From Litomosoides sigmodontis (taxonomy: Eukaryota > Nematoda > Chromadorea > Rhabditida > Onchocercidae), in assembly GCA_963070105.1 (NCBI GenBank), contig OY718807.1, forward strand, positions 9,672,483 to 9,736,482: a DNA stretch of 64,000 nucleotides, in the 5' to 3' direction. Within the stretch, counting starts at the first letter, position 1. The number at the start of each line of letters is the position of its first letter. This document shows positions 23,864-35,904 of the stretch, one piece after another. The translations under genes were made by a program, and so were the position numbers. The notes beneath the pieces are model-generated. The model was given only the letters and a program-made list of their open reading frames with translations. It had not been told where the DNA came from and ran no database searches.

Positions 23864-26191
23864 TTAATTGTACATTCCCTCGTAAAGCGACAAGGCATGA
23901 ACAATGGATGGGTCCGCTTTTGCGCCCTCTTTGAACTCTTCCAATGTCAGTTGAGCATCGTTGTTCTGCAAAACTTACGAGTTATGTCAGACAGTGAAAT
24001 CACACGCAACACGTTTTGTACCACGTCACAGAAAGGATTGTTTATTTGAAAATTTAATAAAAATTTCATGAAAGTAAAAAATTCAATGAGTGCTGGTAGC
24101 ACATAAATTGAATTTTCAAATTTTATCTGTGAGACGGAGGTTCAAGTGAATTGGAACTCACTTTATCCATCACTTTAAAAATTCTATCTACTCGTTTTTC
24201 CGGTGTATTTTCGTCCTTCGGTAATTTTACTGTTGAACCAACCATTTTATAAATGCTCCCAACAATTGATAGCATTTCATCTCGTGTTATAAAGCCATCA
24301 TTGTCCAAATCGTACAATTTGAAGGCCCCTATTAAATTTTCCAAATAATAAGTTTTCATGGTTAGAATTAATCAGTTTAGGTTTGGCTGGTTTAATTAGA
24401 ATCATAATTAAAATTAAAACAGAATTAAAAACACCGATGAATTTCATTTCTTTCCACAATATCCTTTTTTTTATCAACATTTTACAGCTAGTCTTCAAAA
24501 GTACTCCGTGCTCTGTTGAAGTATTTTTCAACTTCCAATTCAAATTTGAATTTGAAAATTCTTAGACATTGCTTACAATGTAGTTTTTCATCCAAGCTAC
24601 CTCTGGACGTAATTGATAGAGCTTTAATAAATTCGTGAAATTCAATTGCTCCATCCTATAAAAATATTCAAAAATTTTCACATTTCTTCTTCATCAATTA
24701 GCATAAAAACCTCTGCGCTCAAACAGTTGAATTATAATAAGTTCACTGAAACGTCATATAAGTGCTTGGATCCTTTTTTAAGACAATTTTAAGCTAAATT
24801 AAAATAATATCAAACGCTTCACTCCATTTAACTCATAGCTAAATAATTTACCTAAAATTTTTCCCAAATTTATTTTGGCCTGAAATGATACATTCAAATG
24901 CTGAACTATTATGGAAAGCACCGGATGGCATGAAATTTTATCAGCAGTTTTCTCCAATTTATAATTGCCATTGCTAGCAAGTGCAGAGAAATTGCTCATT
25001 AAATTAATTCTCTAAAAGACTCCTTAGCAAGTGCGCTTAATGGTTATTTCATATGTTATGCGTTTTGGTTGTTTACATCACCAATGAACACTAATTAATT
25101 TACCTCATTTTCATCGAAAACTTTGAAAACGAATGATGCGAAATCTGATGGATCACCTTGTGGAAAAAACTGTTTGTAAATTTTTTGAAAACCCTGCAAA
25201 ACACTTTTGAGTAATTTATAAAAAATTTAAAAATCACTTTTTTCCTGTTTTTCTTGCCCCAATGAATTTTGATAAGTTTTCGTGTGGAAAAGAATTCATT
25301 TAAATCATTTCTGATTGAACAGAATTTAAAAATGAAAATAATTTTTTTACAAAAACATTTGTTTAATTCTAATTTGACCACTAATTCACTGCTAGCACAA
25401 CTTTCATTTCTCATTTTTTCTTTGAAACCAAAAGACTTACGGCTTCGGTTAGCATACCGTTGGGGCAGTCACGCACAAATCCTTTATGCCTGAAGAATAC
25501 TGTGCATTTTTAAGTGAAGAAAGTAATGGACGATAATTTTAATTTTATTGTGAGTCGGGAAAGTATGGAAAGAGGTAGTGACAAGTGAGGAAGGCATTAG
25601 AGGATAAACTGTCATATATTAGTATTGGAAGGTAAAGTTAAATTAAAAATTTTTATTTCAAAAAAAAAGAACGAGAAGATCTTGTTGTGATTGTCTATCC
25701 GTTTATTCATTTATTTGTTTGTTTGTTTACTTTTTGTTTATTTTCTGACAGCAATAATGGCTGGAATTTTGCTACTGTGATAGTTTCGCAGGAAATACTA
25801 TTCTGGTAATAATTAAAAGGCATAAACATACCACTGCTTGATCTCCTTTTCGGTAACTGAAAGGAAAAAAAATCAAATGCGAAGGAATAAAATAAGCAAA
25901 GAGTAAATTCATCTTTCAATTAAAATTTCCCTCTTGAACTGATAAACAATGAGAGTGATTGGCAAAACGATTTTTTCCTATTAATTTCAACTGTTACATT
26001 TGGAAGTGCTTAAAATTGAGAAATGCGGAAAATTAACTTGCTGTTGAATGGGATTGCTGAAAGTGCCTGAAATTAACCTGAAACGGCGGAACGGTTAGGG
26101 GTGAAAATAAGGGGAAAAAGGACTAACAGTAAGTTTGTTTTGCAAGCGTTTTCACTTGATCTCTCTTCAGTTTGCTATTCGGATTTCCCAT
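23864..26191 (-). CDS. NCS1: NCS-1 / frequenin, neuronal calcium sensor
   Basis: Minus-strand exons: 26191-26128, 25856-25832 (25 bases), 25489-25441, 25193-25104, 24655-24577, 24328-24162, 23965-23864; 191 residues (human 190). It begins MGNPNSKLK, giving the N-terminal Gly for myristoylation. The rest follows the family: [21 protein letters not shown] (degenerate EF1), [21 protein letters not shown]2 loop [34 protein letters not shown]3 loop [24 protein letters not shown], the EF4 region ([11 protein letters not shown]), and [17 protein letters not shown]. It binds Ca2+ through EF2-EF4 and acts at neuronal membranes on targets such as PI4-kinase, GPCR regulation and Ca2+ channels. EF2 has Glu where most animals have Lys (DENED rather than DENKD). 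Identity is certain; no duplicate was seen. Confidence 0.98.
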
Positions 26192-28299
26192 CGTTCACAT
26201 GCATCTCATGCAATTTGCACATTACACTTCAAATAAAATCAATTTAATTTCTAATTGCAATAAATAAAATGAAATCCTTGTGAATTTTCTGCATGGAATA
26301 CCTTTTGAAATTTCCTTAAAAACGAAAACGAACAGAGAAAATGTGAGCAAATTTTCTACCAAAAACATTTAATAAAGAAAACTTTTTAATAATAATTGGC
26401 AAACGTCAACAAAATGCTTGTAGATAGATAATTAATTAACCAAATTTATAAGCATTTATAACCTCTTGAAGGCCACAGAAAATATCTACAAGATTTGAGT
26501 TGTTATTTAGCAACAACAATTATAAAATTCAATTCAGCAAGTAAAAAATTCAAGTCCTAACATTTATCAACCACTAGCGAATGTGTCGACTGTATCGGCA
26601 AAGATAGTTTTGCACAAAGAAATTTCGAAGAAAATAAAATCAAAAGTCGAAATAAAATGCTTTAATGGATTGTCTAAGTTGAAATTAATTATAATCAGCT
26701 AAATGTACAAAATTGGCGTTGCTCAAGAACTGTTTGTTCGTTCTGAAATTTCTTATACGATCGATCAAGCCTTTTTTTTCTATCGATTAGATAAATGATC
26801 AGTTAAGGAAACTTTTTCAAAATGAAATTGTGAAAAATTTCAATCGAACAAAGTGAAATAACTGATCAAACGTTGTATTTCCACGCTAAAATTGAACATC
26901 TCTGCAACGACTTCAGGCATGAAAACTGCATCGCAGCAAACGAGTTTCTTTAATTGCTCGCTCAGCCCAAAAATTAAAATTGTTTGAAAGTAAGAGTCCT
27001 GGATAGATAGATGCATGTGCGTGCAAGCAGATGTCCACATTTATTTAAACTTAGATTTAGCCCTAGACTTCCCCCCTTTTTGCATATTAATTTTTACAAT
27101 CTTTTCAAACTACGTAATAAGTCATTATTGCATATTCACATTAGCGCTAATTCAAATTAACAATGTATCTTAGCGATTGCAATGAAATAAGTATTGAAAG
27201 AGCAGAATTATGTTACGAGCTTACTGAAATAATTAAATTTGACTTTCCAACTGACATAGAAATGATGGAAAGCCATTGCGCATTTCTGTTCCTACCACAA
27301 TTTAAAACCGACAAATATGCAATTGAAGCGTCGATTCAATATGTTAAAATTATCGCTTACAAATTAAAAGCTAAAATTTAAAGTTTAGCAAATTGTAAGT
27401 CGGCAATTGGAAATTAAATTATTGTTAATTTTTCTCTTGCCAAAGATAAGTGCAGTTGTCAACCTCCAAATTGTTCACGATGTAAAATAAATATTATTAC
27501 TACATCGTAAATTTGCATTTTTAGAGATTTCAAATTTCGATTTAATCATCTAACAATAAATTGTTTCAACAGTAGTGTTTCAAAGTGCTAATAGTTTATT
27601 AAACTAGTTGTTATTAAAGTAAGTAGTCTAACATTTTTTAGAATGTGAATCGAATAAACTTTTAGGTGACTGCGGCAGTTAAATTTTTTTTTTAAATTAG
27701 TCTATTTTATAGCAAGAACTGATGAAAACGTATGAACAGAAGTTTAATTTTATAATTTTAAGCAAAGAAGTTAAGAAATAAAAATATCAACGGTTGATTT
27801 ATTCCTGTCGTATTCTATAGTACTACATAAAACTGACATCATTTGATTCAATCGGAATTTTATACAAAAATTCCAGTATAAAAAATTTTTAAATTCCTCC
27901 GTCACACATCAAAATTCAAAAGAATTTATAAATTTCACAAAAGATGAAGTAAATTTTTAACACTTCTATTTTTTTTTCTCAACCAATTAGTTAATGAAGG
28001 CAGTTGGAGAGGAAATTGAATTAAATCTTAAATTTGAAACAAAAAAATTACATAACAATAAGTGAATTACATTTAGCTAGAAAAAAGCAGTAAAAGTGAG
28101 TGAAATGATAATGTCAAGTTTTTTTTCTCTTTTTTTAAAAGTTGTAATGATTTAAAGAGTTATGGAGAGCACAGGGAAAGGATGATTTGACAAGTTTGTA
28201 TTTGTGATGAATATGACATGCACATAATAACGAACAAAAAAAAATGAAAAATTCAAAATGAGATGGATGAAATGTGCTTAACACATTCCCGTGAGAATA
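26192..28299. other. Upstream of NCS-1, no supported gene
   Basis: AT-rich DNA with many runs of A and T. The 72-codon frame at 27163-27381 has no splice signals, homology or base-composition change. It probably holds the NCS-1 promoter and the 3' UTR of the gene ending at 28300. Confidence 0.4.
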
Positions 28300-28438
28300 T
28301 TACATTCCGCCATTACCGCCACTATCTGGCGCTCTACGCTTGAGTTCTTGTGATATTAGTTCTCGAGGCGTAGTAGTCGATACAAAATTAATCGATGAAG
28401 TTTTTTTTAGGTGATTGAGGTTGTTAGACAAATTGCTT
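28300..28438 (-). CDS. Isolated terminal exon of an unrecognised gene
   Basis: Minus-strand exon with acceptor tacgcag (just above 28438) and an open frame of 46 codons to TAA. It begins with one base completing a codon, then SNLSNNLNHLKK, ending TPRELISQELKRRAPDS and a Gly/Asn-rich GGNGGM. The G+C rise and clean acceptor make it look like real coding sequence. The upstream exons (higher coordinates) were not identified, so the gene may have long introns spanning much of 28.4-33 kb. The family is unknown. A polar, basic C-terminal tail of a neuronal or regulatory protein would fit, but this is a guess. Confidence 0.45.
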
Positions 28439-31400
28439 CTGCGTATTTATTCATTTTGGAATTTTGAAAAAAAAGCTAATTTCTGATAGCAAAAAGTGCC
28501 AATTTTAGATATACAAAATAACGCCTTTTAAATTTGAAGAAAGAAAGAATTGTTTTAAAAGTTTGACGTGAGTGATTAGAATTTCCCTACAAATGATGGC
28601 GTAAATGACAGCGACAGACAAATGACTGAAGTGGGAAGTTGAAAAGAAGAAAATGCTATTTTTAATTTCGAAATTATTATTTTTCCAGAAGTTATTGAAA
28701 TTGAGATGAAATCCCTTTTTCACTCCCTGAAAATAGCATAAAAAAGTGCGAAGAAAGAGAGAAAAAGAAAGAAGCAAAGGTGAGAATTGCTGCAAATTTT
28801 CGCAGAGAGGAATAATGCTTCTGAGACTCAATACTGATCCGGTCCTCAACGGCGTTGCGGAATAATATTCCGAAGATTCTTATAGCGTCCCATCCGCCAG
28901 CTAACGTTTACAATCATTTCCTTTCTTTCTCTCTCTCTCTCTCCCTCTCTCTCTCTCCTTTTTTACATTACCTTCCGCTCACAATCTTTCATGCGGCTTA
29001 ATGCATTCTCTTCCATTCAATAAAAATTTTAATTCTAAAATCAAATCAAGCAATGAAGTTACTAACTCTTTGCAGAGAACACTACAAATACATCTTTCCC
29101 ATTACGACGGCGCTCTTATCATCTTTGATAAAATGATTTGATATCATCTGCATTACCCACTTTTGATATTCGCTATCAAAGTAGCGAATCACATGTAGAC
29201 AGACAGTTTATTAAAACACACGCACATCACGCACGTCTGCAGCAAAGAGTAACAACATTAGCTTCTTCTCTCTTCCCATAAGCAGTGGCGTACTAGCTTT
29301 ACTATGTTAAATTTGCCTATTTCAATCATTTCAATGTTAATTTTTAAATTGAAATTGAACTGTACATTTTCAACTTGCAACCTAATTTGTTTGTGACCTC
29401 TTGTAAAGGGAGAAGTCACTGCAATTTCCATCTTACGAAGTTGGAGAAGAAAAAAACGAAAATCTCGGCAGTGCAGTGCTGCGTCATTCCATGACGAAAG
29501 ATCTAGCGGAATATCAGTTTTAACGGTAATTTCGTTCGCACCCACTTCTCTCTGTCAAATTTCAAGCCAGAAACATCGATGCCTTCACTTTGCTGGGGGA
29601 AAGTAAAGCACAGTGTGACGAAATTAACATAATGCTTGAAGTGAAGCATTACTAAAATGTGGTTTGAGTTGCAGTGACGGCAGAGATATTAGGAGAATAA
29701 TTGAAAATGTTATCGCTAGAAAGAGCGGAACAAAAGATTTGTGCAAAATTTCGCTTTTCGTTTTTCGTTTTTCGCCTTTCTGGAAGATATCAGAGAGAGG
29801 AAGTGAAAGTGAGGAGAGAAAATGATGGAATGGGCGTGAACGATAATCAAGTGAAGGGGTGTAATTATGAAATAATCCTTCAAATCTTGAACGCTCCATT
29901 GAAGACCATGGAGAGTGAATAAGCCGCAATATTAGCTTACAATGACTCACTCAAACGCACTTCTATCATTCCACCACAAGTGTTGAATAAAAATTCTAAT
30001 CGCTCTTACATCTGTAAACAGCTTGTTTTATAAATCATTCGAAAAGCTACCCTCATTTTTGATCTCAAAACACGCACACTGCTCGCGCGCTCACCAATGA
30101 CGATCTGTTCGATTTGTTCAGTGGAACATTGTGACTTTTTTCGAATTCAATGAATAAAATAATTAGTCGAAATTTCCCTTTGTCTGAGCCAGTAATTTTA
30201 ATTACTGCCTCAGACAAACCAAATTAATAAAATGACAGAATGAAAATAATGAAGTAATGTGAGTGGAATTAGAAATAAGGTATCGAAAGGAAAGGATAAA
30301 AGAAGAGAAGGAAAGAAGGAAAGCATAACTGAAATTGGAATGAATGAGATATTATCAAATTTCGAATTGAATTTTCAAATTGTATAAAGAAATGAACTTT
30401 AAACGATATCTTAAAGGTTTTTTTTCCGTTACATTTTTCTCTGAAAGGCAAAAGAGGGTAGTAAAAGGTAAGCAATGGACTGTTATTTAAAAGCAAAATA
30501 AATTGGACTGAACAGATATAATGATAGGGAGACAGAGAGAGAGAGGAAGAAAGAGAGAGGAAATAAAGGGCTGAAGTTTGAAACGTTTATCGTTGCCTGG
30601 AAGGCAAATGAGAAGTATGAAGTAATGCATGCCTTACTCAACCAATAATTAATTTCCTATTAAATGCTTTTCCAATTTCTTCATGACATCTCATCTGATC
30701 TTCAATTGTTTCTTCCTCCCATACTTTCAAAGATCATTTTAAAGGCGAAATACAACTGCAAATTCTCCAGAGTCATTGTCACTTGAAATTACAACTCAGC
30801 GATTATTAGGTTAAGAATAATTGTTGCTTTCCATTTAAGTTTAATGTTTTAAAGGAAAAATTTCATGGCATAATTGCTACGATGCTTAGAGCAATCTTTC
30901 CACTTGCTTGTACAGTACTGAGCACAGTAAAATAGTGTACAAAAGGAGGGAAGGGTGATGAAGTCCTGATTTACTGCAAAAAACAATCCTTGATATTGTG
31001 ATTAAAATTTGCAAGAATGAGGAGATGTTGGCCATACTGATGTAAAGCAGCACTTTACTTCTCACAACGAAACAAAGTAGCGAAATTTAAAAGGAAAGCA
31101 CCTTCCCTCAATAGCATCTTAGCTATTATAATTTCATTGTCCATCTAAGGTGACACGTACAGCTTTCTATTTGATATCTTCCAACACAAAAATATCCACT
31201 TCGACTAGCCATTTGCTAAATTGATGACATTTTGACAAAAATAAGACATTGCTTAAATTTAAATTTACTAGCAAATCTGTGTGAATAATAACAACTTGTT
31301 CAATGGAATGGGAAGAACGAATCGATTTGCTCTCATGCGAAATTAGTGGAGAAGTGGTGGATAGATAGACGTGGGAAAATAATTTCACTAAATCAATTCG

Positions 31401-33609
31401 AATTCCACCTTTGTTTCGCTTTTTTCATACAAAAGAGTCATCCTTCACAAAAATTTCACTCTGTTAATAAATGATGAAAGATTTCACCCGGCAATGATAG
31501 GGATAATTCAGTTTGAGAAGAGTGCACTTAAAATAGCTTGCTGTCTTAGGCATAATCTCTAATGAAGATAGCTTAAATGGTAACTAAGCATATAGCATGG
31601 TAGTTTTTTAGAAGAAAGTAGGAACTATAATGTCATAATGAGAAAAAAATTAATTGCAAAAAAAATCTCAAATATTTTATAAGCAAACCAATTTTCCTCA
31701 TATTACCTCTAAAACGAAACAGCAAAAAAGATTTCAAAGTTACTTGCTAATTGGCATAGATGAGTGACTATTGTTTAATGGACTATTTCTTCCTCAGCAA
31801 ATGCTATAAGATAATTAATTACTCGTAGGTAAGAAGAAATTACCTGTCTCCGGAATTAAGCATTTGTGATTTTTTTCACTAATTTATGCAGAAAAAGTTA
31901 ATCATCCATGCAAGCAATCAAATCTATTTTTAATTTTCAATTTTGTCCTAATTAATCACAAAGTTGAAGAATATAACAGCACACGTTTGTAATAAATTAT
32001 TAAAAAATCACCTGAAAAGATATCTGAACTATACTATAGTTCTCAACAATAAATTTAATAATTGAATTAGTTTCATCTGTGCAAAAGATATACTTATCAA
32101 AATTTGATAAGTTGCAGAGAGATAATAAGGGAAGTTGAGCATGCATTTAAAATGAAATGCATCTGGCAGAGAACAGAATCATTGATGTAAAATATAAATT
32201 AAACAGGAACAAGCTGTGTATTGTACATTGGTATAGTGATACGGAAAAGAAAGCAATAAAAGTTTAAGCTTAATTCTTAGTCTGTTTCACATTTTTCAGT
32301 TTCATTTAATTGTACTTGTAAGCAGCGCTGAAATTAGAAGACAAATTACTTCAGCATTTAGACCGATATAAAAAATAGACAGATGAGAAAAGGAAGTTCC
32401 ACAGAGCTCCAATGGAGGAGAATAAATGGAGATAGATGCTCTCGGTGAAATGAAGTAGTAATTTTAGGAACAGCAAGTGCCATTGTACACCACTCATGAA
32501 ATAAATTTTTAGCTTTCAACGTTCAATTATCTGTCATTCAGCTGTCACTCGGATTGAAACTGGAAAGCAAGGAGATGTTTTCGTCGAACTTGAATTCAGA
32601 ATGGATAAATGTTTTTATTGCAGCACATCATTTTATTTAATCATAATATGACACAGTACGAACAAAGATAGGACCATAATAATTGCACTAAAATTGCTGC
32701 CCATGCTAATCCGCTAAAATTCACAATGAAAAATTTAGGTTAGATTACTCACTCACATCAATTTCACTCCATAATTTCCATATAGGATTTTAGTTGCTCA
32801 CATTTCTAATCTTTTATTTTCCATGTAGCAGTATAAAAGATAAAGATGGCAATCACTCATAATACGAGATATAATGCACAAAAATTAAAAAATCGCATTG
32901 TGTGTGTGATCTGCCCAATTTTCTCATTGAATTTTTAAAAATCATTCGACGCAAAAACTGTCTGCCTGAGCGATAAAATCAATGTGGCTAGCATAGATTG
33001 CTCTGTTACATCGACTTGAGATAACTTAATTTCAAACTTAGATTGGCGCAACGCACATCAATATTCGGGCGGAATTTAGATGTCCACGAAAAATATGAAA
33101 AAAAAATGCATCTTTCTATAAATTACAGAAAGTTGAGACAAGTGAGAATCAGTTAAATTAAGGAAATAATTTTCAATATTAAAACACTACTACTGCTGAT
33201 AGATTAAATGGACTACGTTCCGTAATATTTCCGTAGTATGATTTGAAAACAAACTATATATAATTCCATAAAAATGAGCAACGTCTGCACAAGAATTAGA
33301 TGGAATAAATCGAAAATATTTAAAATTGCTAAGTATAAAAAAGGAATCATCAAGGGAACGAAGCTGTACAAGAAACTTTATACTTTCTATTTTAAATGTA
33401 TCGTAAATCTTTTCGAGCACCACAACTCTAATCTTTCGCAAAAGTTAATGTGGAGAACTTTCATGTTTAGCTCTCTTCCCTCCTCCCCCGAAAAAAAACC
33501 TAAATCTAGCATCATTTCAGAAGCGATCAAACGAGAGACTGCGTGCAACAACTCAGACTAAGTTCAAAAAAGATAACTCGAGAACGTCAGTTGAAAAACG
33601 GTAGTTGAA
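28439..33609. other. 5-kb region without identified exons
   Basis: AT-rich, with open frames that lack homology (28505-28849, 29258-29545 and 29624-29950, all minus). A less AT-rich exon-like patch lies at 28810-28905 on the minus strand, but I could not phase it with the exon at 28438. It may be introns of the gene ending at 28300. Confidence 0.35.
28922..28959. repeat. CT-rich microsatellite
   Basis: Interrupted (CT)n tract with one CCCT interruption, in a non-coding region. Confidence 0.85.
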
Positions 33610-35099
33610 TTATGGTTTGCATACTTCATCAGCAAGGATTTCGGTAAGCGCTTTGTCGCAATCGTCATTCGTCATCGGGTTTTCTAAAATTTAATTTACT
33701 CCTGAATTTGAATCAAGAATCATACAACTCAATTACCTGAAAACTCAGGCATCAGCTAAACAGTAATGAGCACTAACTTACTTTCATTCAATAATTTGAG
33801 ACTGTCACCATCCAATAATTCGTTGAAAAGACTCCGCAGAAAGCGATCATCTGTTTGAACGTTGTGTAATAAATCAGCTACATCAATCCTTTGTTCTGGT
33901 CTAGGAAACATCTCTTCGTATGTCTCTAAAAATTGCCGCATCACATCACAGCCATATATATATTATGAAGATTATGATTTGTATCAAACAATAAAGAAGC
34001 GGATTAAATTTAAAAACATAAAATATTCATCATTTTCATTCCAACTTTCTTTCATTTCTACTTCAAAACATTTACTGAAAAAAATGAAATATTTTTCGAC
34101 ACTAAATCACGTTTTTTAAATAGCATTTACCTGCACATTCTTCAAAATTAAACTTTTCGATAGTACTGTCAATTTCATGCACTGATTCGAAATCTTCACT
34201 TTCAGGAGCAGAATTTGTATCTCTACCCTTAAATCAATATAAACTCAGTATAAATTTTGAAGGCAATCGATAAGTTGTCCTTGCAACCGTATGGCACATT
34301 GAAGGAACATCTAATGTATTTCTTGAGATTAAATTACTAAATATCTCTCTGAAATTCAAGCCCCATTTAACAAATGATGTCGGACTTCGTGCCTTAACCT
34401 TCCTCCTAAGTCTCATAATAAATTTTTTAAAAATCAGAAGGCCACTGAATAACAGTGCAAAAAACATGCGATCTAAATCAAACTCTTAAACTAACATCTT
34501 TATTGGTTTCTTTCTTATGGTATATGTCGGATGACAATTGAGATTTTTCCGGAATTCTTGGCTTGATAGAGGTGATGACCGGAGTTGCGAATACATTTTT
34601 TAAATCGCCTAATGCACGGCGTGGTGTCCCATATCCCTTCATATCTGTCATCTTCCCTGAACACATGCTCTTGCAAAAGAATGAGGGCTCGAGAATATCT
34701 GAACCGCTAGAGTGAAGGAATCATTGTACATTGTACCATACTGTCATATCGAAAAAAGCTCGTGATGTCAACCATCTTGTCGTATTACACTCACTAACAA
34801 GGCTTTAAATGCTTATGGCTGGTCGATTTTTGATACCGTTATCCTGGCCTGCTTGACTCTACTCAATTGCTGCCTCTCATATCTCCACAGTCACAATATT
34901 TCCAGAATTTCATAAGCCAAGAGTAAACTTAAGCTATTCGGAATGATAAGTGTGTACGTATAACTTTCCACAAAGCTGGTTGCATAATTTCCCAAAACAA
35001 CTTTTCAGCAAAGTCTACTAATACGAAAAATTAAAATTAACCTTTAATAAGAGTACCATCATTCCCACTACCACTTTCGCGAGTGATTGCTTCAGACAT
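33610..35099 (-). CDS. Small D-box protein, candidate securin
   Basis: Minus-strand exons: 35099-35042, 34656-34496, 34227-34131, 33925-33782, 33683-33610. Phases fit and give 177 residues. Near the N terminus is GYGTPRRALGDLKN, a full destruction box (R32-x-x-L35-x4-N40), the APC/C recognition signal. The context resembles the TxRKALGxxN segment of vertebrate securin. The rest is acidic and probably unfolded (APESEDFESVHEIDSTIEKF, then EEMFPRPEQRIDVADLL, then an acidic tail ending ADEVCKP). Small size, an N-terminal basic D-box and an acidic C-terminal half fit securin, the separase inhibitor, whose sequence is very poorly conserved. Other D-box mitotic regulators remain possible. Its start lies 0.8 kb below the stop of SEC12 on the same strand. 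Confidence 0.65.
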
Positions 35100-35823
35100 T
35101 TCTAAACTTCTTTAATCGATCCAAAAGTAAGTGCGAAATCAGAGTAAAAATTGCTGTAAGATGTACGAAATGCTGTTCGGTTACACTTTATAAAAATCTT
35201 CGTCAAAAAAAAAGTTATATGAATCTGACGGATTCTATGGGTCTTCTGTAGCGAACGCACAAAATGTTGAGGCGAGTACAAGAAAAGGAGGATGCCTACA
35301 CGGAAGTTATTTGTATGAAAAAGGCAATACGCTGAGCAATGACGACAGGATCTCAAAATTTTTCCTTAAGCTTTAACATTACCCGCTTTAAAATGTTTTG
35401 AAATTCGGACTCAAACTAGTATTACACATATTTTTTATAGTCAGGTAACACCAGAGTTCACAACCATTTGCAAAAAAACTGAATAAGTAGTAGCCGATAA
35501 AAAAAAAAAAAAACGATATTACGCAAGAGCACAAGCTCATGGCTGTAAAATATTCAAACTCTTCCAATGAGAATACATTTTGGAATAACACAAAACTTTA
35601 TGCAACCCTTCATTTTAACACCACAATAATAAAAAAAAATGCAATAAAACTAACCGGAAAAATGGTCTTTAATTAAAAAGAAAAATAATAATTGCCCCCA
35701 AATGAAAATGAGATACATGTAATCATTTCACTACATTTCTACAATGTTAGAAAAACCGGTAACGAAAAACAACACAGCGCAGTATCTCCAGAAATCAAAA
35801 TCATTCCCTCTACTTTAGCTAAC

Positions 35824-35829
35824 TTTATT
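35824..35829 (-). promoter_or_regulatory. Poly(A) signal of SEC12
   Basis: AATAAA on the minus strand (tttatt on plus), about 76 bases beyond the SEC12 stop codon. Confidence 0.55.
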
Positions 35830-35904
35830 TCACTAAGCTTTTGTGCGTAGCTTTACACTTAGTAAAAAGTGTAGGCTATTTTCCCACCAACGAATCGTCA
35901 CTAC

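Noticed and set aside
27163..27381. 72-codon plus-strand frame
   Set aside because: No homology, no splice signals, composition like its surroundings.
28505..28849. Minus-strand frame of 114 codons and the less AT-rich patch beside it
   Set aside because: The frame is mostly Phe/Leu/Ser from T-rich DNA; the patch could not be joined in phase to the exon at 28438.
29258..29545. Minus-strand 95-codon frame
   Set aside because: Unrecognised, no acceptor/donor pair that links it to a neighbour; kept as unsupported.
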